The position numbers were made by a program, and so were the translations under genes. This document shows positions 1-11,848 of a stretch of 64,000 bases of DNA, piece by piece (the stretch's first letter is position 1; each line of letters opens with the position of its first letter). This DNA is from Sarcocystis neurona (taxonomy: Eukaryota > Apicomplexa > Conoidasida > Eucoccidiorida > Sarcocystidae): assembly GCA_000727475.1 (NCBI GenBank), contig KL647296.1, forward strand, positions 2,090,388-2,154,387, read 5' to 3'. Under the pieces are notes generated by a model, which saw only the letters and a list, made by a program, of their open reading frames with translations, was not told the origin of the DNA and did not search any database.

Positions 1-3000
1 TACACTGAGGTGGAGAACTCTGAGTAACTGGGTCTCCTGATATCTATTCTCCTCTGAATCGAGCCGTGGTATTTGTCAGTGCGGAGTAACAGTGACACGA
101 CACGCGGATGACACGCTACTTGTGCGCGTTGTGCTCGCCTGCACATAATACTAAGATATTCAGGTTTGCTTCAGCTGCCCTGTGGCGGAGGTTTCTTGAA
201 GTAGTAGTTGGTATTTTACGTGAATTCGTTGTTTGCTCTCCGTTTCTACACGTGATACTTGATTTCAGACCTAGAGTGGCACCCCCTTCCGACGTAGCAG
301 AAGATGCTTACGGATGTTATCTGTTGACGGCGTGGCCGGCGTCTGCGCTTATCGCACGGAACGCATTGAGAGCAGCTAACCCTGACGTACCCCTTGCGGC
401 CCTCTCTTGGTACAGTTTTCTTTCTGCATTCAGCATTGTGTAACAATGAGTCCCCCAATTCGAGTGTAAGACAGTGTAGGGCTACGTGATAATCGCGTTC
501 CTCGGCAAGTTTTGATGCATTGTAAAAGTGAGGTCCTTCTCTTCTGCAAGCGTTTCTTGATGAGGCACAAACACACGCGTAGTCAGAGTCGCCTGGGACT
601 GGGCTGCTATTTCACCCGTCTCCACGATTGGGCGACAGAGGTACCCGCTTCAATAATACATGTCTTCATGTACGACAGCAGTTCTGCTCGACTACGAGAC
701 AACGAAGAGTAAAGTGTGTTTCAGTTTTGTAGTCGATAGTAGCGGTGTTCTTCAAACCACTGCGGACACTTAAACCCGTCTTGTGTGCGACGATTGACAG
801 ATGTACTCGCGAAGACCGCTGCCGCCGATGAAGAGGATAAGCAATTGATGCAGTGCTCGCATCACGTGCGTGCTTTTACCAAAAAGTAAATCATTAGTTT
901 TATGAGTAAGGGGAATATAACTGTGGACGGCTGGCGTAATTCCTGCGCCACTCGATACAGTGTGCGCTGGTTTTTGACTCACCCAACTCAAGTTGCGCGT
1001 AGGTCTTCTACAACAATCCGGTGGTACACTTCCAGTGGTGTAATGTGACAAGCCATCTCTGCTCCTGGTACTGCTTCTCATGATGGTGCAAACCCTGTTC
1101 CTGCTTGTTATTGCTAGTCGAAGGCGCTGCTGCTGCGTTAGCTGGGGAATTTTCGGTGCTCTTCTGTGTCCGGTCTGCTGTGAGATGTCTCACATCTATA
1201 TATTTTCCGCGACTAGAAACGTGTCGGCTTCGCACTGTGGAGCAGCGCGGTCATCGGCGGTTCCCACATACATAGAAGCACACGTCCCCAAGTTATTGAG
1301 TTGTAACGTATGGCTATCTAATACCAGCGCTTCCCACCTCCTTCACCTTGAGGTAGAGACACTGGCGCCCGGTTCGCGCGTGGAGTGCTTTATAGATGAA
1401 GCTTTCGACATCATTTTCTTCAGAACACTACAACAACCACAGGTGCTACTAATGACGCCAGCAGTGGTCATTCGTTGGAACGCTTTCATAGTGAAGCTAT
1501 AAGGATTGTCTGTGTCCTCACCTCAGTTCCGACGTTCGAGCGTGTAACCGTCACCTTCAGAGTGCCTGTTTTCGTTGAATACCAACTAGAAGAGGTCTAG
1601 CGTGTGTTCTTGGTGTCGCAGAGTTTCGCGCGCTCCGTTTAGAACTCACGTTTATCGTGAGGAATCTAGACGTTGCACTGCTGCAACAAAAGTCTGGCTT
1701 GTGTGTCATCGCGACTTCTCTCGGCTGTCCGTAGGAGTGGCTCAAATTCGTTATCAAAAGCCATCAGGGAGGGGCTTTCTAAATTCCTTTGATACCGTTT
1801 CATCCACCAGATTACCTCTACGCAGCCGTCAGAATACCGACGGGCTCTTCATTCTTATTTCCCACGCCCCGACACAGTACGCGTTACATCGGGGGGATGG
1901 TGGAGAGGACCAGGTATCTTCCAAATTGTTCCGTAATAATTTCTACTCTCCCACCTGAATGAGTCAGGTTAGCCGCGAACAGATCAAGGGCCAAAGCATT
2001 AGAGCGTCTTGATCGTTAAGAAGGATGTCTTTTTTTCGTCCTCAGCGTCCTACTTGATAAAATCCAGAGCGTCCACCCCCGTGACCTGTGTGAGAAAGCC
2101 TCCTCTTCGTTCAAACGGATTAGCGAGAGTTGCCGCCAGAAAACTGGAATGAAAAACTGCTGTGGTCTGCCTTTTCCTGCCACGGTCTGCCTGCGGACAA
2201 CGCTCACCGACGTGACACCCCAGGACGCACTACGATGGGATGGTGCCGAGGGCGAGGTCCTCTCCTTGCAGTGGAATGGAAAACGTACTTCAAAAATAAA
2301 AGAGTATGCCTTTTCTCGTAGAGGGCAACGTGCGTTGCTTACGTGTGCCCGCTCCAAATTGGCGCAGTGTACTTGATACGCACAAACGGCTCACGCGCAA
2401 GTCGCTGTTGACATCTACTTACTGACATTCGGTACAGCCCCAAAGAGAGAAACACGCATGTATCCTTCGCCTAGCTCTTGTTGGACAACGTCACTTACAT
2501 AAGCAGGCCCCCCCTATTGAATGTGGCAGCAAGTTCACACACTCGCCGCTCACCTTGTAGTTCTCTTCTGTTGCTGATATAAGAGGGAGTCTGTTTCCCC
2601 GTTTTTGCTTTACGGAGGGAATATATTGACAAGGGGAAATCTGGACAGCAATCACGTTCATTTCCGTCGAGCTTCTCGTGGAACGTGCATTAGAACACAG
2701 CGCGGACACTCAAATGCATATTCGAACATACAGAGACAAGTGCATGTGCGTAGTGGTCCATCCTACGACAAAATGTATGCTTATGTCCGTGCTCGCATAT
2801 TCGTTTTCTGTGTGTATACAGGCGTAATCCTCAAGGCTACGTTTGCATTGGTTTGCTGCTTGTAGCACGAATACCTGGAGGTTCCGATTGATTACAGAAC
2901 TCGTCCTGAACAGGTCACGTGTGGTATGCACATGCTCATCGACACGGTCATAACTTTCAGAGAAGCGTAGCTGTAAGCGCACCTGTTCTCCCCTCCTCTC

Positions 3001-3922
3001 GTCTTCTCATGTCTTGACAATTTCATTTCGTACATAAATATACCCAAAAATGCGGACCACCAACAAGGACACGCACAATTCCACCTCCCACTACTGGTGC
3101 TGTTGCCACTGACTGAGTGGAATATCTGTGTCCATGCATGTTACATGTGTGCTGCGAGCGTAGAAGGCGTAGCGTCTACTACAGTCGATGACTGCGTGAT
3201 AATGTGTGTGTGCATTTTCCCCAAGTCTCACGTTGATCGAATCTGAATGGCGTGATTTTGTGTAAATTCCTTTCCATCTCTCGCGTGTCCAAGCCCCGTC
3301 GTGCACGTAGGGATCCCGGTAGAATTCACACATCCGTCGGAGGTTCCACTAAGGAGTTTTTAGCTAAGGGAAGGCGCGAAGAAAGGCACTTCTTCGCAGT
3401 GTCTGTGTCAACCCGCGCGTCGGACATTGTCTGATGGAATTGTCGTGGTCGTTCCCAGTAACGTAGTTTCGTGCCTACGCGTTCGCGCGTAGGCGCTTTC
3501 TTGATCTTTGTATCCTCTGATGCGGAATGACAACATGCAGAACACCCGAAAGCAAAAATAAATTACCCCTATATTCAGAAGCTCCTTACGAGACTTGGCA
3601 GCGTTTTACGGTCCTTCGTCTTCACGTCGTCACCTGCAAATGCATCAGTAGGAAACTTCCCGTTCAAGGCGTTGCTACGAGTGGACTTCTTTAAGCTGTT
3701 CCAGTATTTTGTGGATCCTTTTTCAACATTGTACCTGAGTCCTGCTTGTCATCTGCGACGGCTGCTTCACGGATGACAGCTTAAAGGTGGTCTTTCTCCT
3801 AGAGCTGCTACTGGGGCTGTGCCTGTTGTTGATTTTCCGCACGTGTTGCTGCTTGTATCTGGTGGTGCTGTTCTTGCACCGGGTGGTGGCTAGCGGTGCT
3901 GGGGGTGTCAAAACGCGGCAAG
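1..3922. other. repeat-poor region, no supported gene
   Basis: No reading frame here shows a family motif. The longest frames (1080-1502 + and 2016-2357 -) have ordinary composition and no neighbouring exon that I could connect. The + frame 2149-2376 has a plausible hydrophilic stretch around 2199-2370 and could be an isolated exon, but nothing confirms it. Positions 3740-3900 are rich in CTG/CTT and form the immediate upstream region of the dihydropteridine reductase gene, probably its promoter and 5' leader. Confidence 0.5.
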
Positions 3923-6438
3923 ATGTCTCCAGTAGCAAACGTCCCTGGTACTGGCACCTCTATTCTACGTAAAAGCGTGCTGGTCTTTGGCAGCGGCGGC
4001 ACTCTTGGCAGCGCGGTGGCGCACGCGTTTGCTGCTGCTCACTGGCGAGTGATCGGGTGCAGCAGTGGCTGGTCCGGTGGCCCCCCCCAAGGCGTGGCAG
4101 AGTCGACGCGAGCAGTGACTCGATTAGCTGCATCACCATCCACGAGACCCGCTACAGCGGCAGTAGTAGGCGAACGAGCAGCAGCAAATCAAGACGTAGC
4201 AGGTAAAAGTACTCCGGCGTCACCAGAGTGCAGGGTCCTGACAGCAGTTGGGGAAGGGAGGGGGACGCGGGAACAAGCAGAAGAAGGAACCGCAGTGGAA
4301 GGAGGGGAAGCAGCAGAGTGGCCGAAATTCGAAAAATGGCACCACAGCGCACGAGGTTGGAGAGCGACAGCAGCGCCTCCGCATGCCGTTGTTGATGTAG
4401 CAGCGCAGTCTTTTGACCGCGCCTTCTCTCTGCAGAAACAAGGAGAGGACCTTCTTGAACAGCTGCAGGTCAGTCTCCAGAAAGTACGAGAAAAGAGTGT
4501 GTAGCAGTACAAGCTAAGTGGCTTTCACCTGTCAAGACTGCTGCAGCATGACGTATGGCTCTACGTAGCTGCAGTGAATGTGAAAAAAGCAGGACTTTTA
4601 GAGTCCATATCCTTATTCGCTTCAAGAACGACTTTTTCAACTGCGGAGAAACACACGCCCGATATCTTCTGCAGGCGCAGGTGTTTCACAGCTAACGACG
4701 AAAAGTTACAATGCGCTAGGAGGATCAGTGTCACAGTCTTGGCCGCGTTCCCGAGGGACACTTCTACGTGTTTGTCACGTATGGTTTTTTGTCCCACCAC
4801 ACACAGATGTGTATAGATATACAAAATGTGTACACACATCATATATGTATATATATATGTATTAGTTTGTTCGTTCGCTTGTCCGTCTACTCGTGCGTCT
4901 ATCTGTAGATGCAGCGACACGTATTTTTCGACGTAGCTTCTTACTGTCAACTTCTACCCTTATATATCACGCTGCTGGCCGTGGGGGGGCATCTCCCTCT
5001 GTGCACATGTAAGTGTGCACCATTCTTTTCTGCTTTGTTGTTGTTTTCTTCAGAAGGCAAGTCTCCGTTGCAGCCTCCGTTCCACATAACTTCTTCAGCG
5101 TATATTAGCCCTCCTTCTCCACTGCGTCTGTTCGTATCTGTGTGTTTCGCATATAAGGTTCAGCCTCAATGCAGCTGGCTCGCCACGTATATATATATAT
5201 AAATATACACGCATACATGTACACGCATAAGAATATGCATACCTTTATCTATCTCTCTCTATATATATACATACGAATGCATTTGTTTTACACGACGGCA
5301 GCATACAAGCAGACGTGTCTATTTTGCTTAGACACATCCAATGTTTATATGCATCGGATCGTAGACCTTTTGAGAAGGAACACCACGCTGCAGAAGACAC
5401 ATCGGGTTCCCAGGCATTTTCTACGCATCAAGGAGAAGGACTCACTGCTTTTTTTCTCTGCACAGCTACGCGGTGTATACAAAAGATCTTTTTGTGTTGT
5501 TGTCTACACTGCATGCACAAGAGCGCTTAACAATGTCCCCTGCTGGTGTGTTGCTGGCAGCCGAGCTGCCCCGCCGCGTGCAGCCTTATTATGTGTGCAT
5601 GCATCGGTCCACGAGCAGGAGTGTACGTGTGTGGTAGACACTTCATATAAAAGGTGCCAAAGAGAGAGCAGCAACTTTGCGAAAGGCTCTCTGTGACTGC
5701 TTCTTGCTGCAACAGCCGCTTCTGGCCGCCGGACCTCCGCTACATGCTGCCATCTGCTGCAGCGGGGCATTTGATATGACCCCTCCTGGCTCCGCGTTTT
5801 TCCTTGACGAGGCTCAACGCTTGATAAAGGCTAACTGCTGGCCTGCGCTGCTTTGCGCCCACATTGCTATGGTGCTGCAGCAGGAACAGCGAATCCCTTT
5901 GCTGCTTGTGCTCACTGGAGCAGCGGCTGTAGCACAAACAAGGAGTACACCCTCTATGATAGCGTACGGTTGTGCTAAGAGCTATGTGCACCATCTGGTG
6001 CGTTCTCTTGCTGCGGCTTCGGTGGCCTCAGCCGCAACACATCGCAAGGCACCTGCAGCAGTGTCTGCTGCCGCCACCAGTACAGTGAAGCATCAGGGTA
6101 TAGTGGCCAGCAGCAACATTCATGCGCGTTCGAGCAGCACCCGCGACAAAGGCAGTAGTCGCGAGAGTACACTGCATAGGGAGAACCACATCAGTAAGCC
6201 AGAGGGGGTGCTGCCCTCCTTGCGTGTGGTTGGTCTGCTGCCCACCATCCTGGATACGCCAGCAAACAGGGCGAACATGAAAGACGTTAGCGACAGCGTC
6301 CGTTCCAGCACGTGGACGGACGTTCGAGATGTGGCGCAGCAGCTGCTTCGTTGGGCCGAAAACCCGGAAGCAGTGGCAAACGGCCAGTTTTGCGTAGTTA
6401 GCACACACAAGGGCAAAACGGAATTCGCTCTGCTTTGA
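3923..6438 (+). CDS. QDPR: quinoid dihydropteridine reductase-like protein (short-chain dehydrogenase), two exons
   Basis: Exons 3923-4468 and 5716-6438 join phase 0 to phase 0 (donor gtcagt, acceptor aacag after a CT-rich tract), giving about 422 residues. The start is the first ATG in frame. Exon 1 opens with the QDPR Rossmann motif SVLVFGSGGTLGSAVAHAF (GxxGxLG). Exon 2 has the CCSGAF strand, the catalytic Tyr-x-x-x-Lys within MIAYGCAKSYVHHL, LLPTILDTPANRANM, and a C-terminus of the type VVSTHKGKTE, all matching QDPR rather than a generic short-chain dehydrogenase. Known members recycle quinonoid dihydrobiopterin to tetrahydrobiopterin with NADH in the cytosol, supporting aromatic amino acid hydroxylases. 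The protein is nearly twice the usual ~240 residues because of low-complexity insertions (about residues 35-150 and a second one before the LLPTILDTP motif). The family call is firm; that it works on pterins in this parasite is inference. Confidence 0.87.
4469..5715 (+). other. intron of the dihydropteridine reductase gene
   Basis: 1,247-bp GT-AG intron. It contains TA-rich microsatellite blocks near 4800-4862 and 5190-5275. Short open frames inside (for example 5169-5696) have composition typical of TATACGTA-type repeats and show no family motif, so I treat them as non-coding. Confidence 0.75.
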
Positions 6439-9400
6439 ATCGAGAGAAGTAAAGAAAAGGCTTAATAAGGCGTGCACTTTCTAGACCTGGCACGTGCCAA
6501 AAGGACGGCAAAAAGGAACTTCGTAGCAACTTCTTCTCGATGCGTCCACACGGAAACAGAAGACTGCGGTGAGTGGCACAACTCGTCTTTCGCTAGACAA
6601 AGAACTCACGGACAGTGATCGAAGATGTGAACTGACCACTTCTCCGTTGCCGGCGAGTATAGATTCCACAATTTACTTTGTGCCCACGGGTGTGTAGGGT
6701 CGACCTGGATGTGAAAGCCTGGAGGCTACGGACTGCATGAGTGCAAGTACACGTCGATACCGCTGTAGCAAGTCACTGCTAGTCGGTCAGTGAATACGTA
6801 GGGATGGACGCGCCTCTTGTCCATTGCATCTGGTAGTAGCTCACTTGGGAAAAGACAGCCTACGTACGTCAGTCGTGCCCAAAAAGGGGATGCTGAATAT
6901 TGCTGCTAGAGGGATCGAATAGTATTACGCGCAGTCTTGAAGGAATGGTAGGCCCCTTTACGTGCCACAAAAAAACAGATTTTTGGCGTAGTGTCTTGTC
7001 GTTTCGCACCTGTTCCCCAACGGAGTACCTAGGGCCACGTCCGTGTATGTGTGTGCGTGTGTTTCCATACATGCTTCGAAAACGCATACGTCAGCACAGC
7101 AGATACACGTGGATACGCGTTTGTTCGTGTGTTCACGCCTAATGGCATAACCCTATGCAGAGGTACGTGCGTAACGCCTGTTTTTACGTACGACGTGTCC
7201 TGTGACGGAGGTAAGTGATACGTCCGTGACTGCTTGAAAAGGAGGTGAATGATGTAGTAGCCGCTTTCACGCGGACGCCTTGTGCTACGCTAGTGCCTGC
7301 GAAGTAAGACACGACGACTCAAATTCCTTTTGCAACCTGCAAGAGCAGTTTTTGACGTCTGCTGTAAACACGCCAAGGATCCATTTTTGAGAAAATGTCA
7401 GGGTGCCTGTGTCCACGAATAGTACTGTCGCGCATCAGTAGAAATAGTTGCCGACGGTGGCAGAAGCGAATTTATGCCCACGTGGCTGTTGTTCCTTGAA
7501 CAGTAAACCGCACGGAGCACTTCGCCGTTTTTCCAAGGCGGCGTCAGAAAGCTTCTCGTTGAATGTGGCGAGAGGGCTGCCTGGTCTTTGCCCCGATGCT
7601 TTGCCTTCGAAACTGTCGTTTGTACGTATTCACATATACTTGAAGACAGCGAACACCGTGAGAAAAACGAGCAGCACATATTTTCTATTGGAAGAGCAGG
7701 TTTCCCCTGGCAAATTATCACTTTGGTTGAAACGCCTCTTCTGGAGCTTCCAGTCCGTCTCCTCTAGGATCTCAGCCTGGTGGTATTATGGGCCCGGCCA
7801 CACCAGTGGAGAGCGAGACGGATGCAGTAGGTGACAGAGATCCTTCGTACGACAGAAACCATACAGTAGCTTTCTGCATTCAGTGCTTGCACACGGTCGG
7901 ACAACAGCGCTGCCGTCATACAAGCGACTGTTGCATTCTGCAAGCGAAATTACTCCATAAGCGTATATCTCCCCCTACACACACACAAACAGTCGGGTCA
8001 AACAATTCCACAGCACGGGGTGACGGGTCACAACTCACATTTCGAAAAGCTCATGTTTCCGGTTTTATTTCACACCTGTCACCAGTTGCTTTCACCTTGA
8101 GGGTCCTCCGGTAGGTTATGTAGACCCTCGTGAAACGCCTCGTCTGAGTTGCGATTAATTCGTTATCTTTGGGGTGGGTCATGACTTGACTTGTTTAGAT
8201 ACGCACCCGTGTTTCTCTCGCCCACTAACGCGTAGGAGACGCATTGACATGCACATAGGGACGCCGAATTAAATACGAGAAATCCGCTCAACTTTTGGTT
8301 GTGCATTGACTTGCAGTTGTACAGTTGCTTCTGAAGTCATGTGTCTTTCCAGTTTATATTGCCTCACTTTCAAGCAAATGTGCGTGTCCTCATCCGTGCG
8401 TGAACAGAGGCGTATACTGCTACCGAGGCTAACGAATATTAAGTACTATGCCACCTGGACTTCCTTCCATCAATTTAGGATAAGTGAGTGCTTATAAAAA
8501 ATGCCTAATTCTTTCCGTAAAAAATAGGCTTGTGTCTCTGCCGTAAAGTCACCAGTTGCGAGTGCCCAGTTTTTTTCGTCATCCATTAACTTCTGTCTTG
8601 CCAGCTTTCAACGGTTATCATTGATAATTAGGTACTGTTTCCCGGTGCTGCGACTTCGGCTACGAGATCAAGGACGAAGTACTCAAAGTCAGCAAACTGA
8701 TGGCCCTTGCTGTGTTTTTCACGTGGATGGCTCGTACCTCGTTACATCGCTGTCTGCCGTAGGCCTAGTAGCGCGTAACATCCTGCACCACTTTTCGCAG
8801 TACGAAGCAATAGTACAATCAAAAAGCAGCTGCCAAATATCTCTGTCATCCACTGGTCAGCAAATGATATCACTCTGTGGTCAGCATGCGCCGCTGACGA
8901 CGCCTTCTCCTACAGTGCGCAGAAGAGAGAACCCGCTAGGACACTGATACGAAATCTCCTTTTCGACAAAAGCAATCCTCTTCCTTCATTTCTCCATTTT
9001 GTATGATTTGGACTAGTATAACCTCACTGGTCAACCCTGCTTACAAAGACTTCATCCGTAGAAGACATGCGAAGACAAAGTGGGGGCTTGACGCGAGTAG
9101 AAGCATGCAATAAAAATCAAGCAGACACACCCATGCAGTTCACCCTCTCCACACGTGCTCCTGCATCACGTGATAAATAAACTTGCATTTCGAAGCTCCG
9201 CTGCAAGTTGTGCGTGTCTGAAGATTTGTTTTTGGACACTAGTTTCTTTACTACGGTTTCTCACGTTTATTAAGCATATGCTCCCCTGTTCACGCACACT
9301 GTTTTACTCAGCGCGAACCTGAAACAATAAGGAGGATGCGGTCCTCTGCGTACGGACTCATTCCTGTTCTGCAGTACATCTGAGTTCTTTGCTTTAGCCC

Positions 9401-11498
9401 TTCTGCTTGTGTGAAGAAATAGTGAGGTGCCTGACCACCTCATATCCTGAGGAAAACCGTGACGAATATTGTCCCGTTTCCGCCGACGAATGTCCATATC
9501 TCAGTCGTACAACTACCTGGGCTACTTATAACGTTCGTAGCAGTACTTGTAGTGCTTCTACTGCCACACACCCACCCTGCGTTCGTTCGACGGTGCTTTC
9601 TGTTTTTTGTCGACTTCTACTCCCAAAGTCTACCCGTTTTCTCTTCAAGTGTTTTCCTGCACTTTCACGTCTTTAATTTCGTCGCACATTTGCGGTCTAC
9701 TTCACCGTAGAAGAATCGCTTCTTTCGTATGCTTCCGGATCGCGTAGTACATACTCTTTCTTCTCCATCCGTCCCCCTTTGTTTCCTTCAATTTCGCCGC
9801 TGTGCACTTTCATCTTTTCCGTCACCGCGAACAGACGGTTTGAAGCCTAACAGTTTTCTGTGTGAGTTTTCTCATCTGCATATCTTGCAGTCACTGCAGC
9901 AGATTGTCCACTCGATGTACGCAAGGCTTTATAATTACTGAATTTCTCTAACAAGGCCAGTTTCTTTTACGTGAGGGCTCGGGACAAAGTTTGTCGCATG
10001 GTCTCCCTCTGTTTTGCTTCTGCGTGTTTGAACCCGCTGTACGAGCAGTTGATCTTGTAGTGTTGCTGTCAAGTAGGAGAGTTCGCATCTCTGCGACTTT
10101 TTTCGTTCCCTCATTGGCGACTTGTTTCACTTGTGCACACTTTTCTTGGGAGAGGGCGTTTCTTCTTGCAGTTCTCCTCCCCTTCTGTTGAAGTTGTCGC
10201 TTTGTCGTTCCTCGGTAGCTCGTGCTGAACCGCCGTTTCCTTCGTCTCCGTCGGTGTGGGCGTGTTCACACATATGCAGAGAGAGAAAGAAAGTGAGAGA
10301 GATATTCGAAATTTCAAAGACGAGAGTAGAAATGCGTCTGCCTGTGTACGCGAGAGGCAGATTTGTAAATACGTGAATTTTCACAGAGGGATAAAACACG
10401 GAAAACATATCTGCATCAAATTCTCTGTCTTCGGCTGTCATTTCTCACTTCTTCGGCACCTGCTCCGTTTCCTGCGGACCTTCGTCCGGGTCTTGAACGC
10501 CCGTAACTTTTCTATTCCTTGCCAGCTGCTCTCGGGCACTCTTTCCTTTCAAAGTTGACCTGTTCAGGAGAAACTCAGCTGCGTCCCTCGCTCTATTACG
10601 GCAAACTACCTGCGTATTTCCGCCCCCTTCTCTGTGCTGGCTCCTGGTACCTGCTACGTTCGCATACGCTGGACTCTTGTTACAGCATGTTGACACGTCT
10701 TTACTGCCGTGCGACCGCTTTTTGTGGCATCGGGATCTTCTTCCTTTCCTTTTACTGCTCCTGTGACTTCCCTTATATCGCAGCCCGGTGTCCACCTGAT
10801 TATCACTAGTGTGTTTGCCTTTCTCCTGTGCGTATCTCTTTTCGCTAGGTGGCATGCTGGCATGTTCTTCTTCTTTCTCTTCGCCTCAGAATCCTTCTCA
10901 GGCCGTCTTCTACTTTCCCCTTCTAACACATTCTTCAACAAACGTCTTCCCGTGTTTTTCTTATTTTGTCGTGCTCCGGACCCTTTCTCTTCTCACTGGT
11001 GGAAACGCGTCTCGTCGTTGAATGACAGTCGTTTGCCCGCTTTTCTTTTGCTTTGTCTTACTTTCTTTTACTCGGGAAGGCGACGTCCACCTTCTTCCAC
11101 CTGCGTCCACAACAGACGCACCGTCGCGGCCTTCGCGAAAAAGTTCTGCGCGTGTGACACTCCCATATCATCGCTACCTCTGTTGCATGCGGCTTCCCCT
11201 CTTCCCTTTCGCTACATTTGCCCTTCTCCACTAAAACGAACACGTAGATACACACGACCCTGCAAACATTCACGTAGATATCTCTGCCCCGCCGCAGCTG
11301 TCGTATGTGTGGCTCCCGGTGTATACACTTGCTTTCATGCACGCCGATTTATATGTACTACTTGTTTGTTATTCCCATCCGTACGTATCAAATTTCTACC
11401 TTCTGCGCACCTATGAAACCGCCTACGTAAATCTTTGTTCACCATTCCTCTACGTGTATACATACGTGTACACGTGTCCACATACCTAGACGTCCATA
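6439..11498. other. region with no supported gene
   Basis: About 5 kb without a recognisable coding exon. The + frame 7788-8114 starts with ATG and has a hydrophilic, Cys/His-containing N-terminal half, so it is the most gene-like frame, but I cannot assign it. From about 9540 to 11240 the + strand is strongly CT-rich, which opens several long but low-information frames (such as 10709-11416). No tRNA or rRNA gene was noticed. Confidence 0.45.
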
Positions 11499-11845
11499 AG
11501 TACGTAGGTGGAAACACCCTACACCTTATACCTATATATATGTGTGCGTATGCTGCCATGCTTATCCACATTATATACATACAAGTCCGTACATGTATAT
11601 GTGTAGAAGCTGACGTGGTGCCTTGCAGGCCGTCGTCCATTTTTTCTCGTACGTTTCCTCTCTCTATATTGGCAAGTACGTAGGTGGAAACATACTACAC
11701 CTTATACTCGCATATATGTATACGCGCATGCTTATCCACATTATATAGATACAAGTCCATATACACATATATGAATAGAAGCTGACGTGTGCCTTGCCGG
11801 CCGTCGTTCGCTTTTTCTCGTACATTTCCTCCCATTGTATTGGCG
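11499..11845 (+). repeat. tandem direct duplication, about 176-bp period, ending at the PPIH start codon
   Basis: Two copies (about 11499-11674 and 11675-11845) share, in order, agtacgtaggtggaaaca, a 'cacettatac'-type segment (caccttatac), TA-rich DNA with cttatccacattatata, tagaagctgacgtg, the sequence ccttgc followed by ggccgtcgt, and tttttctcgtac before ttggc. The second copy ends directly at the PPIH ATG (ttggcgagtATGG), while the first ends ttggcaagtACG. The duplicated unit is therefore the 5' leader and proximal promoter of the PPIH gene. Confidence 0.8.
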
Positions 11846-11848
11846 AGT

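Noticed and set aside
10709..11416. 235-codon plus frame, Phe/Leu/Ser-rich
   Set aside because: Explained by the CT-rich composition; no motif, no plausible start context, and overlapping frames are equally open.
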